From Cymodocea nodosa (Eukaryota > Streptophyta > Magnoliopsida > Alismatales > Cymodoceaceae), in the NCBI GenBank assembly GCA_036874045.1, contig CM072341.1, forward strand, positions 20,286,501 to 20,350,500: a stretch of DNA of 64,000 nt. Direction: 5' to 3'. A model generated the notes under the pieces. It was not told the origin of the DNA. It searched no databases and saw nothing but the letters and a program-made list of their open reading frames with translations. Below are positions 41,901 through 52,304 of the stretch, piece by piece (position 1 is the first letter of the stretch; each line of letters starts with the position of its first letter). The position numbers and the translations under genes were made by a program.

Positions 41901-43683
41901 AACATTGACTCTATCTTTTACAATTAAACCCATGAGACACAAGAAAAATCATTAATAAGCATAATGTAATACTTACAAAAATTCAAATGCCACACATCAC
42001 AATACACTACGTCAAATGGACTGATTATTAGCAAAACGAAGATGACAATAGCTAGTATGATGATGCTTATCTAGTTGAGACAAGCACACTAAATTGAAAG
42101 TCATGGGAAGTGTGTGTTGAAGTTTGTGGTGAGATGGATGATCTGGTTAGAGATTGGATCTCTACCGTGGATGCAAGTGACGCCAACCCTCAAGGTAGTT
42201 CATCTTGAATCATCAAGTACACTTCATGTCCATACATCCTAAACTAATCCTTCTATCATCAAATCCTGAAAGGTACAGTGAAAAGGGAAAGTAATAAGAT
42301 TAAATGGGAAATCAAATATATACATGAAGAACTTTGCCTAGTGTAATCAAGGAGGACTGTTTCATGCTTTGTCTAAAGACACAACAAGTATAGCCATTGA
42401 CTAGAGTTCTCGTATGCTTGACATATGTAAGGAGACTCTCGAGTCAATAATCAAAGAATTGTTCTTGAAGTCTAATAAGACTGTAGTATCTAAGATAGAA
42501 GTAGATGTGATGCCATGGCAGGAGGTTGGTGCTCTTATAATTAAAGAAATTATGCATACTCATCATGAAGAGTGGGCATTATCTAATCCCTTCAGGATGA
42601 TGGTGTCAAATCTGAAGGAGCTGTGGTGATCTCTCTATGGCAACATGTGCTTACCCTGAACAAATTTGTCTCCACTGATTAGGTTTTTGATTGGTACGGT
42701 CACAATTCTGACAATGGGATCGTCATTCTCCATTAGTGTACATACCATGACCACCTCCTTTGCCTGTACCATGTCTATAACCATAGCCTTGAGTGACTAT
42801 CATAGTTGACTGATCTGGAGCTGAGGTTGGTACCCTAGTAGGGATCCATGGTATTCTAAAGAAGCTAGTTTGAAGATCTAGAGTTGTGTCAATCATCCAC
42901 AGTATTCTATAAGTCTGAGGATTTATCATTTAAATCACCCACTAATATAGGAAATTGGATCCCTATTAAATCATACTATTTATCATTTAGATTTTAAGTG
43001 TTTTTTTTCATAATCTGAATTGTTTAATGCTCATTTTTTTAATCAGTGTCAATCATAAAGTGCATAGTATTATATTTTACCTGCAATTTGCATGTAGTTT
43101 TTTACTAGTTTTTAGAAATATAGCTCTTATTAGTTACATGATTATTGGTCATCCTGAAAGGAGCTCTACCAACTCTCAAATGCCATTTTTGGTTTTATCT
43201 AGTCATGTTTGTTGTATCTCCATGACAGGTAGAACAGTTTTCCAATAAAATGACTCTTAGGGGAACAAAATGTTTTTATCAGCCAGAGAGAACCAGCCAC
43301 AATATTTGTATCTCCATAACTGGTAGAATTTTTTTAAAGAATGACATTTTATAAAATTGTTTGGAGGAACTGTATTTTTAGAATCTCACAAAAAACTGTA
43401 ATTCTAAAAATTTATTCTGAAAGGAACTGATGATCTTTCACATGTATTGTTCTAACTTTTTACCTGTCCAAACCAGAAATTCACGTCCGTTTAATCCAAC
43501 TACCAAATAATGTTTTCCCTCTCTCATTGCAGTCTATGGCACATAACCATATACATATCATCATTCTTTTTCCTCCGCTCAGTTTCTGTCAATAGAAGAA
43601 ACCAGGAACATCGAACAGCAGACTACGAGCTAACACGACAAAACTCCAATTCTGGAATTGAGGTTACAGAGAGAGAGTGCTGA
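23971..43683 (+). CDS. TMEM8/PGAP6-like seven-transmembrane protein (DUF3522), 14 exons
   Basis: Exons: 23971-24151, 25265-25323, 29413-29506, 31676-31785, 33172-33240, 33330-34097, 34698-35224, 35358-35422, 36639-36718, 37566-37670, 38500-38639, 38733-38861, 39027-39179, 43533-43683. All junctions are GT/AG and phases agree; the product has 876 residues. Order: signal peptide (MGLLGRRRHVLVGVCWW...); a long lumenal region with many N-glycosylation sequons; a six-cysteine EGF-like module (C580, C584, C590, C605, C607, C616); then seven hydrophobic segments (about 630-845). The last part matches the TMEM8/DUF3522 branch of the CREST hydrolase superfamily. SGISSGIYHACD (662-673) and H826/H830 in WHSLWH are candidate catalytic or metal residues. 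Animal PGAP6 is a GPI-cleaving phospholipase A2 at the cell surface; the same activity here is inference only. Exon 13 and the last exon lie in frames easily missed. Confidence 0.9.
25853..27030 (-). mobile_element. LINE (L1-type) 3' fragment in intron 2
   Basis: Read on the minus strand, the segment ends in ...TTTATCTTTTTGTCACTC followed by an A run (plus-strand T run near 25853-25865), the usual end of plant L1 elements. Upstream are broken frames resembling the end of ORF2. One part reads SGMGQVMEI... before a region like the FWxDxW zone of LINE reverse transcriptases; another has tryptophan-rich pieces near 26440. The element is 5' truncated and full of stops. I did not find a target-site duplication. 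Confidence 0.55.
26611..26730. repeat. 60-bp tandem doublet in intron 2
   Basis: AATAAAAAGTAGATGTAAGAC and its near copy recur at a spacing of 60 bp, each followed by a TTAGTCAGATTT word. The copies have diverged. Confidence 0.65.
27153..27237 (+). pseudogene. 5S rRNA-derived fragment (possible Cassandra-type element remnant)
   Basis: The segment starts GGGTGCAATCGTA and continues with TTAAGTATGTTTGGACGAAA, GTAGTACTAAGATGGGTGAT and CTCTTAGGAAGTTCCCGTGT. It follows the plant 5S rRNA from both ends, but about 35 nt of the middle of the 5' half is missing. Most differences are C-to-T or G-to-A changes, as in methylated, silenced DNA. The box A/IE/box C promoter region is recognisable but mutated. 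Cassandra TRIM retrotransposons carry 5S sequence in their LTRs, which would explain a lone copy in an intron. A dispersed 5S pseudogene is the alternative. It lies in intron 2 of the TMEM8/PGAP6-like gene, in the same orientation. Confidence 0.85.
31166..31320. repeat. Dispersed repeat, family A copy 1 (CCTAGG-headed, AT-rich interior)
   Basis: A head rich in GGTGCCTAGGTAGTAGCC and related palindromic words precedes a very AT-rich body. The same head, GGTGTCTAGGCAGTAAGCC, and a similar AT-rich body recur at 62137. The ends of this copy are not clear. Confidence 0.4.
32331..32673. mobile_element. MITE with diverged terminal inverted repeats in intron 4
   Basis: The left end reads AGGCCTTGTTTAGATCA. 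The right end, reverse-complemented, reads AAGGTTGTGTTTAGTTCA; both continue into ATTATA. The element is about 343 bp, AT-rich and non-coding. GGCCTTGTTTAG-type ends are common in plant Tourist/PIF-Harbinger-like MITEs. A clean target duplication was not found, so the superfamily is unsure. Confidence 0.6.
39806..40506. repeat. 282-bp tandem array, about 2.5 copies, in intron 13
   Basis: Equivalent points fall at 39811, 40093 and 40375, giving a period of exactly 282. Each unit contains GGTGGCTTACTCTA and TTTGATATCAATTGATAC-like words. The units have diverged substantially. The phrase CTTTAATACCAATTGATG resembles a complemented tRNA-Met primer-binding site next to an LTR end, so the unit may derive from a retroelement. 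Confidence 0.8.
41095..42935 (-). mobile_element. Degenerate Ty1/Copia fragment in intron 13
   Basis: Broken minus-strand frames run in Copia order. A gag-like piece (42929-42723) is followed by integrase-core pieces: PFDVVYCDVW, KYYIMLINDFSCVSWV, ALEFVQ-like text and MAESKHQYIFNVAYTIVVQM (42050-41640). Next is MPSTLFSGEIPLKHLHS with a PRVFSCVTF stretch (41612 leftwards), then a linker that normally precedes reverse transcriptase. Many stops and shifts are present, no LTRs were found, and the RT and RNase H parts are missing. Confidence 0.8.
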
Positions 43684-45698
43684 GTGGATTAGAAAACTGA
43701 TACGGGAGATGGTATCCACAGGGGTACTTGCCTACCTGAGAAGCATTGGTTTGAATAGAGTTTGTCATCCTTTCACATCTGCATCGATCACTGCTGAAAA
43801 TGACCTGCGGAAGAATCTTGCATGCTGTCAATCAATAGATTGTCGCTGGCATAGAGTTGTGTTGCTTGATCTTGGTTGACTCCAATCACCATCTCGGGCA
43901 TGGAGGCGGTGTCCGAACCTTTGCTGACATTATATATAAAGCTTTTACAATTCCTTTTGCGTAAGGTACGTAGAAAAGATCTAGAAAGAAGAAAGCAGAA
44001 GATATCAGTAGTGAATAATGTTGTTGGTTTTCCATTATATTATAAAAACTTTGAAGAAAGGAGTCTTGGTTTCTCAAATTCAGATAAAAGCATTACCAAC
44101 ATAAAGAAAAAATGGAAGAGGAAGCCCCAAGTAAAAATCCGAAGAGGCTTCAATTTTTGCAGATGCGTGTGTGTTAGAAGCAACAGTTTTAAGCATCCAG
44201 TCATAACAAAGATTCCTTTTTTATGTAATAATGTATTTGTTTTGTAAACGTAATGGCTTCTTATTTATTTGATATCAAAAACATTATGCTTGTGAAGTAT
44301 AAATGCAGAGTTTCGTCTGTGTATTTACAAACACATGGCTTTATTATTTCAGTATTTGAATCCAGGTTTGATGGCTCATATAGATGGACTATAGTGTGGA
44401 ATCAATTATATTTTGAAAGTTTCTACCTGCAATATCTTCATCTCGTCTTACAGGATTTTGGCCATAACTAAATTAAATGACAGATTGTGGGCATATTTAA
44501 TTCAAATGTGATTAATATTTTTATATTATAATCCTCATATAACCTACTTTTTAAAAGATAATCGGGTTATAACATGACTCTTGAATTATTATTTCTCATG
44601 ATAATAGAATTCAACACATGGTATGAAGACTCTGAATCAAACGTGACCAATACACACCATTCAACTAGCTGTGATCCACCTTAATTTGAAAAAACCAACT
44701 GTAAGCATCTTCATTTTGCATAATGAGTGCTACATCCTCTTAAATGAAATGCTATCGTAGACATTATAAGTAGGGAATGTTTGGACGGTGTCTATTAATC
44801 TGGTTTTTGGGAGAATGGAATTAAAAGTGAAACCCATTCAGTTTGGAACGATTGGTTCAACCATATGTTAAACAATGAATTAAATCAAATATCGATACAA
44901 GTCATGATCCAAAAGTGGTTTATGCTTGAAAACATATTTGGATTGGAAATATGTAAGCCAACTAAAATTTATCTGTATCTGATCTTCGTTCCAAATTCAG
45001 ATCACCGTGGTATTTATTCTACATGATCTGAATTGGGACCGATGCCGATCCAACTTAATTGTGGTTTGACTCTCAGAAGTTGAAGATCTCTATTGCCGCT
45101 CACAAACCTTCAAAAGTAGAGTACATTGAAATTGTATAAATGAAACTAAAATAAAAATTTGTATACACGCATACATAGAGCATCAAGATTGTATGTTTTC
45201 CTGATATTTTCCCTAAATGGTTCATAAGTTTCTCTACAATTGTCCTCATCTTAGAGGCTGAGGATGTCGAATGCTCTTAGAATGGTGACAGTATCTTTTA
45301 TAATGGTAGCAGTGAATATTCCTAGCAGCAATAACATTAAATGAAACTTTCTTGCAAAAAGAATATAACATTAAATGGTACGAAATTTGCAAAAACAATG
45401 TGCTCTGCACTTCCGACCTTTGGGGGGGTGGCAGGATTAGGATCCCGCGCTCAAGAGATCATGATACATGCAGTGGCACTTATTGGTTTTAAATTTTTCA
45501 AAATCAAATTTACATGATCAAAGAACTCCATGAAAGATTTTCAATATGAGAGAGAGAATCTCACGGACGAAACATATCCTTCGGCAGCAAGCAAGACAGA
45601 CAAAATTCAGAGAAGAAAAGCGTAGGATCTAATAGCTGTTAGGGCATAGCAGCACCAATTTTGATGCATGATGATGGGATGAGAATTATGGTGTGGAT
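43684..45698. other. 3' UTR of the TMEM8-like gene and the tail-to-tail intergenic gap
   Basis: The 3' UTR likely runs to about 44240-44470, where TGTAATAATGTATTTG and similar AT-rich poly(A)-type words occur. Frames at 43658-44247 are not supported as coding. From about 44480 to 45698 I see nothing but AT-rich sequence ending at the stop of the kinase gene. Confidence 0.45.
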
Positions 45699-48600
45699 TT
45701 AGTGGTTTCGTTCAGAATTTGAGAACCGGGAGAGAGTATCTGCAGTTGACATCTCTCTGTATTCCTTCCGTATGCTCCATAGTATCTCTGCACATCTCCT
45801 CATGCTGGGCCGTGATTGTTTAGTTGGCGCAAGACAATGCCTTGCAAGCTCAAGGATTTTCTCCAACGCCAGGATGGTGGCTGAGTTCTGCGACAGCTTT
45901 GGGTCCAGTACTTCTGTAGCTTTTCCGTCCATAAACTTCTTCATTGCCTGCGATTTTCATGGTAAAAGACAGATGCCATAATTTATAATAAGAGATTATT
46001 TATAGATCTGATGTTTTTCTTTCAAGTGCATGCACCATATCTCTAGTTCTTTTCAGAGTTCGTTGGCGTGAGGATGATGTTGAAGACCATTTCAGAAACT
46101 ATAGAATGAATTACTAAAAGTTCCACGAGAAAATTTCCCTTTTTTTTTCAAATCACGTGGAAAAAAACTACTGAAGCAGGATCTCTAAATTTATTAGATT
46201 TCTTTCATGTAATCTATGCCCAGCAAGACCATCGAGAATCCAATGATTGCAGACAATTTATTATCAATGATAACAAATATGGAACTGCTCATCACTGATT
46301 TCTTTAACATTCAAACAAAAGGGTGGCAAACTTGACATACCCATTTCGGCGTAAGGCGTTCTTTGATCTCCCTTTTAGGCTCGATTGGACGTCTTCCAGA
46401 TATCAACTCCACCATCAATACACCAAAAGAATAAACATCACTTTTCTCCGTTAGTTGATATGTTCTAAGATATTCTGGGTCTAGGTAGCCAGCAGTACCC
46501 TTAACTTGAGTTGATACATGGGTATCTCCAGCTTCTGTTGCTCCAACCCGAGCAAACCCAAAGTCAGTAACCTTAGCACGGAGATTTTCAGTGAGAAGAA
46601 TGTTTGATGATTTGATGTCCCTGTGGATGATAGGTTTCTCTGTAGGAATAAATATCGAATCAGTAAATATTGAAGCCCTCATATCACTGATCTGGAGTCA
46701 ACATGCAAGGGGCATCTCTTCATTTGTAAGTTCCATATTTTTCCAATCCAAATTATATATAGCAAAACTTTGATATGCGACCTGTTCAGAGGTTTATTGT
46801 TCATTCATGTTTTGTATTTCTTATCCAAGTTATATAGAGCACTACTTTGATATGTGGGCTTAGATTCTTCCAACATGCCGATTGTTCCAACTCCAACTTT
46901 AGTGGGTGACTGTTGCCTTCAAGATTTTGACACGTGCTTTCAGTTAAAGATGTTGGAGTATGGTTATTCAGTCAATGAAAGTATACTATAATTTAATTTT
47001 TTATTAAATGCTTTACTTTAATTTATAAAATGTTGGAGAAATTGATCATTTTTGGTGGCTTTCCTATCCTCAGTGAACCTCTTCTAATGCAACATGATTT
47101 AGTCTTTACAAATTAGTAAAATTACCAAGCAAAAAATTTATAGTAATAATTTAACTATTTCAGGTAGCAGGCATGCAAGAGAACTTTAAGATGACCTTCG
47201 ATACCTACAGGTTTCTTAGATTTCATAGGCCTATAAGATATTTATCAAATATTATTTCTTTCCCCTTTTATCAAAAACATATCTCTGGTATTCAAGTTTT
47301 ATCAAACATGAATCATCTATTTTATATCTTTCTAGATGCAACACATATTTTAAAGATGATTGATCTTATTGGAGATTCAAATACGGATGCTGTTGGAAAA
47401 CAAAAAATAGGTGGAAGTAAAATGTCGTTAATAAGTAAAGCTTCTTTATAAAGAAAGTAGACAAAGAGCACAAAACATACTTAAACAATGTGAAACTGAA
47501 CCTATAATACACAAATGCTCTAATACATCTTGACTCTCATAGTTTCTCCCGAACTAAACCATCTAAATTGCAACAATCTCAATAATACAACAGACTTAAT
47601 AAAAACTCAATAAACATAATAAGAAATAATAGATACATAGGGGAAAAGAAAGAAAGACTAGACATGAGGAATAAGGCTGATCACAAAACACACTTAAACC
47701 ATGTGAAACTAAACCCACAATAAATAAATAACCCAATGCATCATTTATTCTCATAGATGTCTTTACATTTCTTGGTTTTTTATCAAATAATTTGTATCTA
47801 AATTAATTGTTCACTTTCCTTTTCTTGGTAACCACAAGGTTCTTTGATAAAAGACCTATACCATACAACTCATATTTTATATCCTTCTAGGTGCAACATA
47901 TTTTTGTTTGATATTCTCTTTTTTACGGTATTTTAATAATAGTAATAGTAATAGTAAGAGTAATAGGAGTCGCAAAATGGATGGACAAGTTATAAATAGG
48001 TCAATTCATTTATAATATGGCACAATTACACCTCAAGAAAAACCGACATGATTAATAAATAAATTAGAAAAGCTCATTATGGTCATGGCCTAGTTATAAA
48101 TGAGTTTATACAATACGACATGATTAACCTGTTTATTAAATATGTGGTGACCTAAATGAAGTTGACATTACACAATTGACACTTTTGATACGATTGACTT
48201 ATGACAAAGATATAATCTACATTTTTATATTTTATACTAAACATACTGAATAAAAACATATAACAATAATCTAAGCAAAAATGGTGTCTACAATTAAGAA
48301 ACATGTCTAATTCATGATACTAATTTATGCATAAAAATAAAAAAGGAATAAATATAAAAAAATAGGATTGGGATAAACAAGCTGTAAATGGTTATGCATG
48401 TAAATCCATATACAATCTATTCATTAAATGGTTTAAGTATGTCAACCTGTTTATAACTTGACCTGTTTAATGTAAACCTAGGTCCACTTATCTAGTGTTT
48501 TAGCATATTGAACTAGCATGTTGTGTTAAGAATTACAACCCTTGATAGTATCTTAAACAATAATATTGGCATCAGTTGCCATGCTAATAGAAAATTATTA

Positions 48601-50550
48601 AGATAGATATTGCTCCCATTTTTGGTACTTCCAAACCTTATATACAGTGCTTAGTCATTAGTCTACAACCATTAGTTTTGTGACGACTACTTTTGTGGCA
48701 TTGCTAAGTATTGTTGCCATTTTTGGTTTTTGTTAGATCTAGTTTAAGTTATACTAAATAGCCTAGAGTTTAATTTTTACATTCCAGAAACGAGAATTTG
48801 AGTAACATTAAATGATTAAAACAAGAAACGAGGTTTTTTGGTAGATGAATAGAATAAGCTATCATGTTGGAACATCTTCTGTAAGTTTGAATATGCTTTG
48901 GATTTTATAAAATAAAAAAGAAACAATGTTTTTTTTAGAGAATTTTTTCTTTTGAAGATTGGTAGCTTTTATTTTATAGCACAATGGGCATCATGTGAAA
49001 TATTCTTTTTTGAAGAAGAATGTAGCATGACATGCAAACAGTAACATCATTGTGGGCATACCTGCATACATATGAAGATATGTGACAGCATGAGCCACAT
49101 CAATAGCAATATCCAACCGAATAGCAAGATCAAGATTACTTCCCCGCATGCCTGTGTTTTACCAATACCATGTTAGCTCTGAATTATTAAGTCAAAACAT
49201 ATTATGAACTAATGACAACAATTGCTGATTTGCAAGTGTTTTCTGTTACAAAAAGTATAATACAGGTCATTAGTATTGCAGGCCAGGTCAAGATCAAATT
49301 AGTGGAGTTATGACCCAAATATCCGATGTAAAGATAGAATGTAATGTGATGCAACCTACACTAATCATGATTTTATTAAGAACATGAAATATCATGGTGA
49401 TGCAACTTACCATCAAGGTGCTCTCTGAGGGTTCCATTTGGGACGTACTCAAGGATAACAATCTTTTCATCATCCTGCTGCACGTATCCCAGAAATCTAA
49501 CCAAATTCAGATGCTCTATGCATTCCAATGTCGAAATCTCACTATTGAACTCCACAATCAGATGCTTATCTTGCACAGTCTGGATAAACAAGAGAGAAGA
49601 GATGAACTAATGCCATAACCTTTATTGCAAGATCAACTAATTGATTTAACAGAACTAATGGCTCACACTTAAACCTTTTTTGCACGTTTGATTGCAACCA
49701 ATGTGCCGTTGCGAATCTTCCCTCTGTACACCGTCCCAAATCCTCCTTGCCCAATCTTATAATCAGCGGAGAAGTTCCTTGTAGCCCTGCGAAGGCTTGC
49801 CATGGTGAACGTCATGTCTCCAGACTGCGAATGGACGGAATCATTGGCGGTGCCATAGATGTTGGCTCTCCTCCTCTCCGTCGTAGAAGAGGCTACAAAC
49901 ACCAAAACCATGTATATGTTCAACACGTGTGTCTTGTGTCTACGCTAAGAAGCAGCAAGAAAATTCACAGAAATCACCTAAAAAAATCAAACCCTGACAA
50001 TGAACGGGGAAAAACGCACGGAAGCAAGACTCCCAAATCAGAATTCTCCTATCCTCACGACATTACCGCGTGCAAACGAACTCCTTCGCTAACCGTTACT
50101 ACGACCTTACGATATTTACGTAAATACCGAGAAGAAATCCAAATCGAGTCAAATTCACTTGCCACTCCTCGGCAAAATTAAATTTGCCTTTCGAATCCAA
50201 GCACTCATCGAAGAAAGTAAAAAACCAAGGGCACAGCAACCTGTGGTTAACCCTGACTTGGACTCAAACTCCCCGCTGCTGCCACTCCCTGGCGAAGTCG
50301 GTCTTGCACTTCCGGCGAAGCACTTCTTGAACACTCGGAGGGGGTTGCTCCTTCTCGACCCTGAGGCTGAGGCGGAGGAGGAGAAGGGGGAGGAGGTCCC
50401 GACCGTGGAGGCGTCCGAAAACCGCGAGCCGTGGGAGGAGGCCATGCGATGGGGGGCGTTCTTCCCTCTGGAGGACGAGCGCGGTACCGAACTCCGCATC
50501 CTCCGGTGGGGCTGGTAGCTGGCGTTCTCCTCCCCTTCACCTTTTCCCAT
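45699..50550 (-). CDS. Calmodulin-binding-type receptor-like cytoplasmic kinase (CRCK/RLCK IV-like), 6 exons
   Basis: Exons in transcription order: 50550-50241, 49892-49675, 49579-49411, 49151-49062, 46639-46341, 45947-45699. Junctions are GT/AG, phases agree, and the product has 444 residues. The start is ATG 50550 in a CACCATGG context. A Ser/Arg-rich N-terminus (1-120) without a membrane segment precedes a kinase domain. It has the glycine loop IGQGGFG (150-156), K172 in VAIK, H268-R269-D270 with IKSSN, and D288-F289-G290. GTAGYLDPEYLRTYQLTEKSDVYSF follows in two continuous pieces, and the C-terminus contains RRCAEILWSIRKEYRE. All catalytic residues are present, so it should be an active RD kinase. 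Sequence and exon layout match Arabidopsis CRCK1-3, cytoplasmic kinases linked to calmodulin, stress and immune signalling. Which CRCK it matches is not resolved. Confidence 0.93.
47465..47765. repeat. Duplicated ~80-bp segment in the large CRCK intron
   Basis: A segment at 47465-47545 (CTTAAACAATGTGAAACTGA...) recurs diverged at 47685-47765 (CTTAAACCATGTGAAACTAA...), both ending near TCTCATAG. The 2.4-kb intron 46640-49061 otherwise holds only AT-rich DNA that I could not assign. Confidence 0.5.
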
Positions 50551-51818
50551 GGTGGCGTGCGTCGAGCAAAAACCAACCAACCATAAGCCTTCTTCCGGTG
50601 AGAATGGCGTAGCGGGAGGGTGGGTGGGCCCCATGGGACTGCACAGGTAAAGTCAAACCGTGCCTTCCAAGTCAATCTTACCATTGCGCGCACGCATCGA
50701 GACAACCTATCCTATCCGCCCCTCCTCAAGTTGCATCATTTTTCCCTTTTATTAAAAAATTACCTGAAAGTTGTCGAATTTTCACGGTGGAAATCGTAGT
50801 TTTGTTTAAAATAAATAAATCTTAACCGTGCTTGCATCACCTGCGGTCACAAGCTTACGCCCACTCGGGTGCAGATTTTTCTGAAAAAAAGTAGAGCAAT
50901 AACAGTGACGAGAAGACTCACGATGGTTTTTTGAGGTGCACGCCACAAGAAAAATCACTTTTAAATATTAAACTATTAATAAATATAGGGTAATTTATCC
51001 TTTCGATAAACGCTTATAATCTTGATCATCAAGGGAAATAAATATGTCTGCGAAGAGAAATTCGACTACATTGATAAGATCTGGGTGGGCAAAGGTATCG
51101 TGGAATCTTCTCCGAATGTTTCGTTGGAAACCAGCCGCCTCAATAATTAATAGCAATGCTTTTGTATTTTTCTTTGAATCCATAAAGAAAAGTACAAGTC
51201 TTCAATGCTTGTCCTTATCGTAATTGATCTAACGTGTTGGACCTTTTTGAGAATTGTTAATATCTTATTCGAATACCTGAGAAGAATAGAATATATGTAT
51301 TTTTAATTATGTGTGGTTTTAAAGTAACACTGTAGGTACACATTGAAAGCACTCCACCCTTTTATTTTATTTTTAAAAAAATTGTTTTCATTTTTTCCAT
51401 TGTTAAAAAATATGCATTAAATAGGGAATAACAACTTTTCAGAAAACAAGTGTTTGCCGTTCGATAAATCTTATATTATCCATGTATCTGAATTAATGGT
51501 CAAGTTTCAAAATTTTGATATCCAAAAAAAATTATAATAACCTAAAGGATAAAGTTATTGTAATCCTTTTACCAATTTAGCCATTCAATGCAAATTGCTT
51601 GCGCCTTTTGCTGGTACCATTCCCCGAGTTGGGAAGTTTTTCTTTCTTTTTTGTTTCCAAACGCAAGAACAAAATCTCCAAATGTAAAGGGAGGTGAGAG
51701 GCGGTGCCGGAGGAGCATATGCAGATGGAGATTGACTTTTGCATGTGCTTGTGTTTCCTTGACTCCTATTTCATGGTATGGTATGTTCGTCTCAATGGAG
51801 AGAAGGCAATGGTAAAAG
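50551..51818. other. Upstream region of the CRCK-like gene
   Basis: This is GC-rich up to about 50720 and then AT-rich. It should contain the kinase promoter, but no clear TATA box was found. Short frames at 50995-51183 and 51588-51815 have no recognised motif. It ends at the ATTTT target duplication of the Copia element. Confidence 0.45.
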
Positions 51819-51823
51819 ATTTT

Positions 51824-52237
51824 TGTTATACCAAATAGGATTTCAAAAATACCATCTAAGGACTACGTGGAAGAAGAGAACAATGAACAACGGAGGTGTA
51901 AGGATAGGAGAAAACATTTGATCAATCGTAGAAATTAAACAATGCGGAACAACAACACATTTACGTGATTCTTTAACACAAGTACGTTTACGAGTGATCG
52001 ATTTATGGTGATTTCTTTGTTGATATAGTTGCTGGTACAAGGGGGAAGCAAGGAGAGCTGACTAGGGATTTCAAATGACTTCCTCTTGGTAGAACTTCAA
52101 AACTCTAGTCAAATTAGACAACGATGGGTATTTATACTTATACCCAAATGACAAGTTTTCCCCTTTATATAATCATCAAAAATATAACCATATACAATGA
52201 CAAATACATAAACTTGATAAAAGACACATGCATCACA
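51824..52237 (-). repeat. 3' LTR of the Copia element
   Basis: On the plus strand it begins TGTTATACCAAATAGGA and ends GCATCACA; length is 414 bp. It is similar throughout to 56786-57193 but with many substitutions. Confidence 0.95.
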
Positions 52238-52304
52238 AATCTCTATATTGTCTTCATCAATCTTCACCACGAATAAAAGATAGATCACTAAGATACAACG
52301 TGGG

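Noticed and set aside
43027-43248. Alternative last exon of the TMEM8-like gene (SVNHKVHS...)
   Set aside because: It keeps phase but lacks the conserved WH-x-TIYxSSFFFL end, which is present in the exon at 43533-43683.
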